A stretch of 64,000 bases of DNA from Luteimonas rhizosphaerae (lineage in GTDB: Bacteria > Pseudomonadota > Gammaproteobacteria > Xanthomonadales > Xanthomonadaceae): assembly GCF_002849595.1 (NCBI RefSeq), contig NZ_NRQR01000001.1, positions 1 to 64,000 on the forward strand. Direction: 5' to 3'. Both the position numbers and the translations under genes were made by a program. A model generated the notes under the pieces. It made no database searches, was not told the origin of the DNA, and saw only the letters and a program-made list of their open reading frames with translations. Below, piece by piece: positions 52,344-64,000 of this stretch. Each line of letters starts with the position of its first letter. Positions within the stretch are counted from its first letter, which is position 1.

Positions 52344-52889
52344 CTAACGCCCGCAGTAGTGGCGGATCGCCTGCCGCACGGTGTCGCCGGCGAATCCCCG
52401 GCGCAGCAGGAAGTCGCTGGCCTTGCGCCGCAGCGCCATATCCGCCTGCAGCGCGACGGCGTCGAAACGCCGCGCGAGCAGATCCCCGGCCCGCGCGAGC
52501 CAGTCATCCTCCCCGTCTTCCTGCAATTGCCGGAAGGCGTCGGCGATCACGGCATCGTCGAGCCGGTGCGTCGACAGCTCCGCTTCGATGCGGACCGGTC
52601 CGTTGCCGGTATTGGCCCGCATCCTGGCCAGACTCACCGCAAAACGCAGGTCGTCCTGCCAGCCCTCGCCCTGCATCCGCTCGACCGCCAGCGTCGCATC
52701 TTCGGCGCTGATGCCACGGACCAGGAGCTTCCGCTCCAGTTCGAGCCGGGAATGCTCCCGCCGGACCAGCAGTGCCAGTGCGCGCTGCGCCGGTGTCGCC
52801 TCGGGACGCCGCCGACGACGCGCCCCGGCGGCGGACGAATGCTCGTCCAACGCCGGCGCACTGCCCATCGGATCATCCGGTTCCGTCAT
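52344..52889 (-). CDS. recX: Regulatory protein RecX
   Basis: Binds RecA filaments and limits their activity. It is 181 residues, starting at ATG 52889, 4 bp after the recA stop. An N-terminal low-complexity Arg-rich stretch ([10 protein letters not shown]) precedes the helical RecX repeats ([46 protein letters not shown] and the C-terminal [22 protein letters not shown]). It is intact and uninterrupted, in contrast to the damaged recA upstream. Confidence 0.9.
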   Translation of the reverse strand: MTEPDDPMGSAPALDEHSSAAGARRRRRPEATPAQRALALLVRREHSRLELERKLLVRGISAEDATLAVERMQGEGWQDDLRFAVSLARMRANTGNGPVRIEAELSTHRLDDAVIADAFRQLQEDGEDDWLARAGDLLARRFDAVALQADMALRRKASDFLLRRGFAGDTVRQAIRHYCGR

Positions 52890-52893
52890 CGCC

Positions 52894-53899
<1,006 letters not shown>

Positions 53900-53982
53900 C
53901 GTCGTGGTCCTTGTCATTCGTGTTCCGGGTAGGTGGGAGCATCCTCGCAGCCGCGGATCGCACAGGCTGCGACACGCTCGCG

Positions 53983-53997
53983 TGGAATCGAAACTAA
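53983..53997 (-). promoter_or_regulatory. Degenerate LexA-box-like site upstream of recA
   Basis: On the minus strand TTAG-TTTCGA-TTCCA matches TTAG-N6-TACTA at seven of nine fixed positions, 84 bp before the recA ATG. No better site was found between lexA and recA. Confidence 0.25.
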
Positions 53998-54080
53998 TTG
54001 TGCGGGCCGCCGCGGATCAGGAGCGGACCACGCAGCGATACGTCGGGAAACACCGTGCAGATGCCGGCCGCCGCGCCGCA

Positions 54081-54740
54081 TCAGCGGTTCGGCCTGACGA
54101 GGCCGCAATAGAGCCCCTCGATCGCGAAATCCTGGTCGGGCAGCACTTCGATCGGGGCGTAGTCGGGGTTGCGCGGCAACAGCCGGATGCGGTCCTTGCC
54201 GATCTTCAGCAGCTTGACGGTGATCGCGTCGTCGATGCGGGCGACGACGATCTGGCCCGAACGCGCGTCCCGGGTGCGATGCACGCCGATGAGGTCGCCT
54301 TCGAAGATGCCCTCGTCGCGCATCGAATCGCCCTGCACCTTGAGCAGGTAATCCGGCGACGGTGAGAAGAAGACCCGATCGAGCACGACGTAATCGTCGA
54401 CCGCCGACAGATCCAGTGGCGCGTCGGCGCCGATCGGCAGGCCGGCCGCGACCTGCCCGAGCACCGGCAGGCGCAGGGCGCTGTCGTCGGATGTCGCCGA
54501 AAGGGGCAGCACCTGCTGCGATGCCGGCACGGCCACTCGAACCCGGATCCCGCGCGCACGTCCGGGCACACGTTCGATCGCGCCGGCCGCTTCCAGCGCG
54601 TCGAGATGGTATTGGGCCGCGCGCACGCCACTGAAGCCGAATGCGCGCGCGATCTCCGCCTGCGACGGCGGCATGCCTTCCGATTCGATGCGCTCGGCGA
54701 TCAGGGCGAGGATCGCGTGCTGGGTCTGGGTCAGGTCCAT
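54081..54740 (-). CDS. lexA: LexA repressor
   Basis: SOS repressor that cleaves itself when activated RecA is present. It is 219 residues: an N-terminal winged helix (QTQHAILALIAERIESEGMPPSQAEIARAFGFSG...), cleavage site Ala99-Gly100 in VLGQVAAGLP, catalytic Ser139 (VQGDSMRDEGIF) and Lys176 (DAITVKLLKI). All are intact. The ATG at 54740 follows the operator by 2 bp with no ribosome binding site. An upstream in-frame start would include the operator itself, so it is unlikely. Confidence 0.96.
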   Translation of the reverse strand: MDLTQTQHAILALIAERIESEGMPPSQAEIARAFGFSGVRAAQYHLDALEAAGAIERVPGRARGIRVRVAVPASQQVLPLSATSDDSALRLPVLGQVAAGLPIGADAPLDLSAVDDYVVLDRVFFSPSPDYLLKVQGDSMRDEGIFEGDLIGVHRTRDARSGQIVVARIDDAITVKLLKIGKDRIRLLPRNPDYAPIEVLPDQDFAIEGLYCGLVRPNR

Positions 54741-54742
54741 AG

Positions 54743-54761
54743 TTAGTAGTATTACTACTAA
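54743..54761 (-). promoter_or_regulatory. LexA operator (SOS box) overlapping the lexA promoter
   Basis: TTAGTAGTAATACTACTAA on the minus strand is a perfect 19-bp palindrome around one central base and fits the Xanthomonas consensus TTAG-N6-TACTA exactly. It overlaps the -10 TAATAC (54749-54754). The -35 TTGCGG (54771-54776) lies 16 bp further upstream. Confidence 0.9.
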
Positions 54762-54836
54762 CGGAGCCCGCCGCAAGCCCGTCTATGGACCTGTCCGGTC
54801 TGGCCGAGCGCAGTCCAGCGCACGCCGTCTTCGGCG

Positions 54837-56549
54837 TCAGACTGCCGGAATCGCCAGATCGGTGAGGGTCAGGGGCAGCCCGCTCGCGCGCGCGGGCGCG
54901 ATCGATGCATCGCGCGGACCTGCGGCCTGCCCGTTCAGCGCGGCGTCGATCCGATCCAGCGCGGCATAGATGTACGGCAGCAACGGCCGGTAGCGGACGC
55001 CGCATTCCGGCAGCGCCAAGAAGCTGTCGAAATGCTGCACCCGGGCGATCCGCCAGTACGCGACCTCGCCGCCCGCCGCCCGCGCCTGCGCGACATAGGG
55101 CGCGCTGCTGAACGCGGGTGGGATCAAGCCGTCGTCGTCGCCATGGACGATGACGATCGGCAGACCGGCGCGTGGCGCACCCGCCCGCGTGCCGGCGACG
55201 CCCTGCTGCACCCGCTGGGCGGCCGCATCGCCCCCCGTCTGCAGGCCGCGCAGGCAAAGCAGGCCGGCAAATGCTGCGTCCGTGTCGCCGGACGGGCTCT
55301 CGATCAGGCCGATCCCCGCTCCAGGTGGAATGCCACCGGCGTCGCTCCACCAGCTGGCGCGTTCCGTCGCCGTCGCGGGCCGCGCGGCGCCGTCGGCGTC
55401 CAGGGCCGCATAGCGGAATCCGCAAGGGTGGGCGTCGACCGCGAAGCGCCCGTAGGCGGACGCATAGGCAGCGGCCACTGCACGCCACAGGCCGAAGCGC
55501 ACCGACAGCGCGCCGGCCTGCACGGCCGGGGCCTCCCACCCCGCGGCCCGGAGCTGGTCGTACGCAACACGTGCCTGCGCTGCGGTTCCGACACCATCGA
55601 CCACGCCGCTCGCGTGCAGCGATGCGCCCCGGTGCACGCCCTGCGCCGCGGGAAGGGGATGCGGGGCATCGCGCAGGTGCGGAAATGCGGCCGGCATCCA
55701 CAGCGCCGCTTCGGTCGCGTAATCGAAGAGCGAGCGCGCCCCGGGGGCCGCGACGCAGACGTTGGGCGCCGCGGCCACGACGGCATCGAGCCAATCGCCC
55801 TCCTCCGCCGCACGCAGCACCGCGCCGCCGCCGTTCGACAGGCCCACGGCGATGACGCAGGTGTTGTCGAAGGTGAAAGGCGCCGCGTCCGGACAGGCGT
55901 CGGCGAGCGCCTGCAGACCGAACTCGGCCGCCTGGCGCACATGGCGGCCCCAATCGGCTTCCGGGTTGTCGCCCGAATGCGCGTGCGGGAACGCGACGCC
56001 GGATGCGCCGGACGCCGCCACGGCGAACGTCGTCGCGCGCCGATCGGCGGCGACCGTGCCGTCCGCCGCCACACCGCGTCCTGCATCGAGATCGTAGTAG
56101 TCGGTGCCCGCGCCCTTGTCGGTGTAGGCGACGGCACAGCCGCGGGGCAGCCCCCATGCGCCGGCCACGGCGATCGCGCCATAGACGCCACGCGAGCCGG
56201 ACGACGCGGACACGACCAGACAGCGGCGGCGCCGGTCGAAGTGATCCGGCACCTGGGTCATGACCCGATGGGGATGCCGCGCACCCGGCACGGTCGCGAA
56301 CGCGTGGTACTCGCGCCCCGCCACCGGCGTGAGGCTGCCGTAGACGCGGCCGTAACCGCTGCCAGGCGACAGATCCGCGATGCCGCGCCAGTTCGACCAC
56401 AACGCGCGCCGCCGGACCTCGGGTGCGGTCGGCGCGTCACGATCCGCGAATGCAGGTGGTACGGTCGAGACCACACCCGCCGCGCCGAGGCCACCGGTCA
56501 GCAGATCGTCGTCGCCGCGATGCGTGGTGACGCGAAATCGGGTGAACAT
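54837..56549 (-). CDS. D-(-)-3-hydroxybutyrate oligomer hydrolase family protein
   Basis: A 570-residue alpha/beta-hydrolase-type esterase of the 3HB-oligomer hydrolase family, which breaks down short oligomers released from poly(3-hydroxybutyrate). Family landmarks are DDDLLTGGLGAAG near the N-terminus, VSASSGSRGVYGAI, the nucleophile elbow VGLSNGGG (Ser238), and VIVHGDDDGLIPPAF with RVQHFDSF supplying Asp and His. Known secreted members have a signal peptide; this one starts MFTRFRVTTHRGDDD with none, so it may be cytosolic. No PHB synthase or depolymerase is in the window. It sits between the truD group and lexA. Confidence 0.85.
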   Translation of the reverse strand: MFTRFRVTTHRGDDDLLTGGLGAAGVVSTVPPAFADRDAPTAPEVRRRALWSNWRGIADLSPGSGYGRVYGSLTPVAGREYHAFATVPGARHPHRVMTQVPDHFDRRRRCLVVSASSGSRGVYGAIAVAGAWGLPRGCAVAYTDKGAGTDYYDLDAGRGVAADGTVAADRRATTFAVAASGASGVAFPHAHSGDNPEADWGRHVRQAAEFGLQALADACPDAAPFTFDNTCVIAVGLSNGGGAVLRAAEEGDWLDAVVAAAPNVCVAAPGARSLFDYATEAALWMPAAFPHLRDAPHPLPAAQGVHRGASLHASGVVDGVGTAAQARVAYDQLRAAGWEAPAVQAGALSVRFGLWRAVAAAYASAYGRFAVDAHPCGFRYAALDADGAARPATATERASWWSDAGGIPPGAGIGLIESPSGDTDAAFAGLLCLRGLQTGGDAAAQRVQQGVAGTRAGAPRAGLPIVIVHGDDDGLIPPAFSSAPYVAQARAAGGEVAYWRIARVQHFDSFLALPECGVRYRPLLPYIYAALDRIDAALNGQAAGPRDASIAPARASGLPLTLTDLAIPAV

Positions 56550-56860
56550 GGCCGGCAGCTCGAATCAGGGCGCGCGGACGAGACATTCGCGCTAGACCCG
56601 CAGCTTACGGTGTGCCGCAACGACGCCTGGCGACCGCAGGCGCTTCGCCAGGCATCCATAGGTCGCTGGCACCCGCGCGCTTCATCCGCATCTGCAGCGC
56701 GGCTGCGTTATTGCAACGCCCGCACGGACTCGATACAACGCGTGTCGCGGGCCGGAGACGTGTCGATGCAGATCCGGCCCACGACGTTATGCCGGCGTCG
56801 CTCCGCATTGCTTCAAGACCGAACCAGCATCCGCCGCGCCTGCCGCATGGCGCGCTGGCG
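56550..56860. other. Gene-free spacer with one candidate promoter
   Basis: About 311 bp with no convincing coding frame. On the minus strand TTGTAT (56733-56738), a 17-bp spacer and TGCAAT (56710-56715) could be the promoter of the 3HB-oligomer hydrolase gene, with a leader of about 150 nt. This stretch is somewhat less GC-rich than its surroundings. Confidence 0.4.
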
Positions 56861-57103
56861 TTACTGCTCGCGCAGTGCCGAGGCCTTCCGCTTCATCGGC
56901 AGGTTGACCCATTGCACGGCGACGCCACGGCGTCGGGCCTGCTCTTCGATGCGGGCGATGCGGGATTCGTCGCGCGCCCAGGAGGACCCGTTCGGTTGCG
57001 GTCTGGCCTCCGGCGTCACGGAAACCGGCGTCGAGGTGCTGGCGCAGCCGCCGAGACCGGCGGCGAGCGCCGTCGACACGGCGATCAGAAGAAGCGTCTT
57101 CAT
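56861..57103 (-). CDS. Small lipoprotein of unknown function
   Basis: An 80-residue product starting MKTLLLIAVSTALAAGLGGC, a good lipoprotein signal with the lipid Cys at residue 20. The mature part has a Ser/Thr/Pro linker, then a charged helix (DESRIARIEEQARRRGVAVQWVNLPMKR). Similar tiny lipoproteins with a VxWVNxPxK end are common in xanthomonads, but no function is known. It follows truD by 68 bp on the same strand. Confidence 0.75.
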   Translation of the reverse strand: MKTLLLIAVSTALAAGLGGCASTSTPVSVTPEARPQPNGSSWARDESRIARIEEQARRRGVAVQWVNLPMKRKASALREQ

Positions 57104-57171
57104 GGCGACCTCGCAGTGGGGGCATCGGCGATCCCCTCCCCTGCGCTTCTACACCGTTGTCACGGCGCGGA

Positions 57172-58242
57172 TCAGCCGTCCGTCGGCATTCCGGGCGCGG
57201 GCCGACCGGCGGCGGCGCCATTGCGGACCTCGCCGAGTTCGGCGAGTACGACGGTGGCATAGCAGCCCGCCGGCAGGTCGAACCGCAGCGCGAGGCCGTC
57301 GTCGCACCAGTCCCACGCAAGCGCCTGGGGCCGCAGCCGGGTCGCGCGCCGCTCCTGCTTCAGCCCGGCGCGTTCCAGACCGTCGCGCAGCGCGAGCGCG
57401 CGCGGATCCGACAGCGCATCGAGCTCCAGTGCCTGCACGCCAGCCGTCGTGCGCAGCGTGCCGCGCCCCCACAACGGGCCGGTCGGATGGATGTCGAACG
57501 CTGCCAGCCGCGCATGCAAGGGCTCGCTGCCGGGCTCCGGCCCGAAGACGCTGCGGCTGCCGTCGAGCATCCACACGTCGCCCTCGAGCGCGCGATTCCA
57601 GCTGCCTGCAGTGACGCGCGCCGCGAGCACCTGGTTGAACAGGGCGGAGCGCGCGGCCGACAGCAGCAGCGTGCGCTGGTCGCGCCCGAAGCGCCGGCCG
57701 GCGAACATCGCCAGCGCCGCATCCACATTGCCGGCTTCGCGGCCGAAGCGCTGCTCACCGAAATAGTTCGGCACGCCGTGCTGCGCGATCGTCTCGAGCC
57801 GCGCGTCGATCGCATCGCGCGCGCCATCGACATCGCGCAGCCGCAGCTCGAACCGGTTCCCCGCGAGTGCGCCGCGCGGCAGCTTCTTCGCGTGCCGCGT
57901 GTGCGCGATCACGCGCAGGTCCGCGTCTTCCAGCGTATCGATCGGCGGCGCATCGCGCCCCGGCAGATGCACGCTGATCCGTTGCCGGGTCACCGCATGC
58001 CGGTCCTTGAGACCCGCATAGCCGATGGCGACCTCCGCGACGCCGGCCCATTCGGCGATGCGTCGCGCCGCGAAGGCGGTGTTCATGCCGCGCTTCTCGA
58101 TGGTCAGCAGCAGATGTTCGCCCGTGCCGGACGCCTCGAACGCGTCGATCTCGTCGACGCGGAAATCGGCCGCCGTGCGCCGCATGACGGCCGACATCAC
58201 GCCCGCGCCGTGCGCGCGCGGTTGCACCGCGTCGTCGCTCAC
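57172..58242 (-). CDS. truD: tRNA pseudouridine(13) synthase
   Basis: Makes pseudouridine 13 in tRNA-Glu. It is 356 residues from the GTG at 58242, near E. coli TruD (349). The catalytic Asp80 lies in [14 protein letters not shown]. Other landmarks are [28 protein letters not shown] and GPLWGRG. The GTG start overlaps the ispF stop as GTGA; an ATG at 58197 would cut 15 N-terminal residues. surE and pcm, which usually follow truD, are not here. Confidence 0.93.
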   Translation of the reverse strand: MSDDAVQPRAHGAGVMSAVMRRTAADFRVDEIDAFEASGTGEHLLLTIEKRGMNTAFAARRIAEWAGVAEVAIGYAGLKDRHAVTRQRISVHLPGRDAPPIDTLEDADLRVIAHTRHAKKLPRGALAGNRFELRLRDVDGARDAIDARLETIAQHGVPNYFGEQRFGREAGNVDAALAMFAGRRFGRDQRTLLLSAARSALFNQVLAARVTAGSWNRALEGDVWMLDGSRSVFGPEPGSEPLHARLAAFDIHPTGPLWGRGTLRTTAGVQALELDALSDPRALALRDGLERAGLKQERRATRLRPQALAWDWCDDGLALRFDLPAGCYATVVLAELGEVRNGAAAGRPAPGMPTDG

Positions 58243-58739
58243 ACCGCGACCAGCAGGCAGATCGCCTGCGCGGCGATGCCTTCGCCGCGCCCGGTGAAGC
58301 CCAACGTCTCGCTGGTCGTCGCCTTGACGCTGATGCGATCGACCGGCACGTCGAGATCGGCCGCGATCGCCTCGCGCATCGCCCGCGCGTGCGGACCGAT
58401 CTTGGGCCGCTCGCAGATCACGGTGACGTCGGCATTGCCGAGCCGCCAGCCGTGCGTGCCTGCCAGCGCGTGGCAGTGGCGCAGGAAGGCGCGGCTGTCG
58501 GCACCCTTCCATTGCGGATCGGACGGCGGAAAGTGCACGCCGATATCGCCGAGTGCGAGCGCGCCGAGGATCGCGTCGCACAGCGCATGCAGCACGACGT
58601 CGCCGTCGCTGTGCGCCAGGACGCCGCGCGTGTGCGGCACGCGCACGCCGCCGATGACGATGTGATCGCCATCGGTGAAGGCATGGACGTCGTAGCCCTG
58701 GCCGATACGGAAACTGGGAATGGCAGACATGGGCGTCAT
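58239..58739 (-). CDS. ispF: 2-C-methyl-D-erythritol 2,4-cyclodiphosphate synthase
   Basis: MEP-pathway enzyme forming MEcPP. It is 166 residues (or 163 from ATG 58730, starting [16 protein letters not shown]). Metal ligands are in [33 protein letters not shown] and [21 protein letters not shown] are signatures. It is 172 bp after ispD, which is longer than usual in this cluster. It overlaps truD by 4 bp. Confidence 0.95.
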   Translation of the reverse strand: MTPMSAIPSFRIGQGYDVHAFTDGDHIVIGGVRVPHTRGVLAHSDGDVVLHALCDAILGALALGDIGVHFPPSDPQWKGADSRAFLRHCHALAGTHGWRLGNADVTVICERPKIGPHARAMREAIAADLDVPVDRISVKATTSETLGFTGRGEGIAAQAICLLVAV

Positions 58740-58911
58740 GGGCGCCGGACACGCCCCGGGAAAAGGGGTCCGCAGCTTGCCATGGTTTTGCGGCGGGGCA
58801 CACGCCGGAGCGCGTCCGGGCCGCGGACCGATGCAACGACACGCGCAGACCAGAGCGACGCCGCCGAAGCGCCGCGGCGATCACCCGCGCCGATCGCGAT
58901 GAATCCGTACG

Positions 58912-59610
58912 CTAGCCGCGCTGCGACAGGATGAACTCGAACCGGGCGAGATCGGCCGGCGTGGTGATCTTGAAATTGTCTTCGCGCCCTTCGACCAGGA
59001 GCGGACGCGCGCCCTGCCGCTCCATCGCCATCGCCTCGTCGGTGACGGCGATGCCGGCATCCCGCGCCGATTCCAGCGCGCGCGTCAGTTGCAGGCGCCG
59101 GAACAGCTGCGGCGTCAGCGCGCGCCACAGGCGTTCGCGCGGCTCGGTCCCATCGATGCCGCCATCATCGCCGGCGCGCTTGAGCGTGTCGCGAACCGGG
59201 GCGGCGAGGATCGCACCGACCGGATCCATGCGGCCACGTTCGAGCAGCGCATCGAGGTCGGTGACGGCGATATTGGGGCGCGCCGCATCGTGGACGAGGA
59301 CGAAGTCGTCGGCGCGGACGTCGTCGGGCAGCGCCGCCAGTCCGGCGAGCACCGAATCGGCCCGCGTTTCGCCGCCGGCCGCCAGGCGTACCGGCCGACC
59401 GGCCAACATCGGCGGGTGACGGTCCACCGTCTGCAGCGACGGATCGTCCGCGCCCAGCACGATCAGCAGGCCGGTCACCCCAGTATGCGCGGCGAGCGCC
59501 GCCAGCGTGTGCGTCAGCAGCGAACGGCCGTCAACCGGCAGGTGCTGCTTGGGAATCCCGCCACCGAAGCGCGTGCCGCGCCCCGCCGCGGGCACGATCA
59601 CCCAGGTCAT
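58912..59610 (-). CDS. ispD: 2-C-methyl-D-erythritol 4-phosphate cytidylyltransferase
   Basis: Transfers CMP from CTP to MEP. It has 232 residues. [29 protein letters not shown] is the CTP-binding loop; [10 protein letters not shown] and [15 protein letters not shown] with the [20 protein letters not shown] block are family marks. The ATG at 59610 overlaps the ftsB stop by 4 bp. Confidence 0.95.
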   Translation of the reverse strand: MTWVIVPAAGRGTRFGGGIPKQHLPVDGRSLLTHTLAALAAHTGVTGLLIVLGADDPSLQTVDRHPPMLAGRPVRLAAGGETRADSVLAGLAALPDDVRADDFVLVHDAARPNIAVTDLDALLERGRMDPVGAILAAPVRDTLKRAGDDGGIDGTEPRERLWRALTPQLFRRLQLTRALESARDAGIAVTDEAMAMERQGARPLLVEGREDNFKITTPADLARFEFILSQRG

Positions 59611-59948
59611 GGGGCGTCGGATCCGATGGCCGTCTCGTCGACCGGCGCCGGCGCAGCCGGCACGCCGGCATCGTCGACCACCCGGTAGAACACCTCGCCC
59701 GGACGGATCATGCCCAGCTCGCCGCGGGCGCGTTCCTCGATCGCCGCCTCACCGGATTTCAGGTCGGCGACTTCCGCGGCCAGCGCCGCATTGCGCTGCT
59801 GCAGGCCCTCGTTCTGACGGGCCTGCAGTTCCACGCGATCGCGCAGGGCATCGACCTGTTCCGTGCCGCCCGCCCCGAACCAGAGGCGGTACTGCAGCCA
59901 CGCGAGCAGCGTGACCAGCACCAGCAGCACGATGGCGAGACCGCGCAC
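59607..59948 (-). CDS. ftsB: Cell division protein FtsB
   Basis: A 113-residue bitopic inner-membrane protein: one TM helix (residues 3-20) and then a periplasmic coiled coil ([35 protein letters not shown] in parts), with the [19 protein letters not shown] end that contacts FtsQ and FtsL. The Ala/Pro-rich tail is longer than in E. coli FtsB (103). It sits 15 bp after eno, the usual eno-ftsB-ispD order. Confidence 0.94.
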   Translation of the reverse strand: MRGLAIVLLVLVTLLAWLQYRLWFGAGGTEQVDALRDRVELQARQNEGLQQRNAALAAEVADLKSGEAAIEERARGELGMIRPGEVFYRVVDDAGVPAAPAPVDETAIGSDAP

Positions 59949-59963
59949 GGGAAGGTCGTGCCG

Positions 59964-63848
<3,885 letters not shown>

Positions 63849-64000
63849 CAGGCTGGCGGGGACATGCGTCCGGTGCGCGGCCGAAATCGGACGCCCGACA
63901 CGGATGCCGACCGCTCGGGCTCGCGACCGCGCGCGGCGGTCCGCCGGCGTGCAGGCACCGCACGCCTCGCGGATCTCCGCCGAAAGCCTGGTCGCGGATA

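Overview
The window is high-GC DNA (most stretches around 70 percent or more by eye) from a gammaproteobacterium of the Xanthomonadaceae, most likely close to Lysobacter or Luteimonas. The basis is gene order and gene type. The sets fimV-asd, panB-panC-panD-pgi, dapA-bamC with divergent gcvR-bcp-phoH, lexA-recA-recX-alaS-csrA-tRNA-Ser, and pyrG-kdsA-eno-ftsB-ispD-ispF-truD are standard xanthomonad chromosome. The lexA operator has the TTAG-N6-TACTA form known from Xanthomonas. No phage, plasmid, insertion sequence or CRISPR array was seen. This is almost entirely core chromosome with a few accessory insertions.

Layout, left to right. 1-5.3 kb: the N-terminus of fimV (runs off the left edge), then asd, a 2-hydroxyacid dehydrogenase, aroC and prmB, all on the minus strand. 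5.6-7.1 kb: a SCO-type copper chaperone coupled to phosphatidylserine decarboxylase. 7.4-16.7 kb: mltD, a HerA-like ATPase, greB, two small exported proteins of unknown role, rimO, a dienelactone hydrolase, a HIT protein, dcd and mrp/apbC. 16.8-19.7 kb: a large TonB-dependent receptor of visibly lower GC with its own terminator, inserted with a DUF2147 gene between mrp and metG. 20.5-24.5 kb: metG, an orphan RnfB-like ferredoxin and a lower-GC TPR-sulfotransferase. 24.5-32.1 kb: the nnr-tsaE-amidase-mutL cluster extended by DUF1684 and TraB/GumN genes, with queG divergent. 33.4-39.6 kb: pantothenate synthesis, pgi, folK and pcnB. 39.75-45.6 kb: tRNA-Glu(CUC), fdxA, bamC-dapA, gcvR, bcp, phoH and a DUF1275 membrane protein. 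45.6-48.6 kb: an overlapping thiD, alpha/beta-hydrolase and nucleotide-sugar dehydrogenase set. 48.8-54.8 kb: tRNA-Arg(ACG), tRNA-Ser(GCU), csrA, alaS, recX, recA and lexA. 54.8-57.1 kb: a 3-hydroxybutyrate-oligomer hydrolase and a tiny lipoprotein. 57.2-63.8 kb: truD back to pyrG.

The most striking feature is recA. As given, it lacks about 32 bp near its 3' third, which removes 11 well-conserved residues and shifts the frame; the rest of the C-terminus continues in another frame. If real, this strain lacks normal RecA while keeping intact lexA and recX; if not, it is an assembly error in a key gene. Regulatory signals also stand out. lexA has a perfect palindromic SOS box overlapping a sigma70-like promoter placed so that its mRNA should be leaderless. 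The csrA leader has a hairpin carrying a near-consensus CsrA site just upstream of the ribosome binding site. tRNA-Glu has an extended -10 promoter inside a perfect dyad.

Protein families and motifs are recognised by reading the translations; no database search was run. Promoter calls are by eye and mostly low to moderate confidence.
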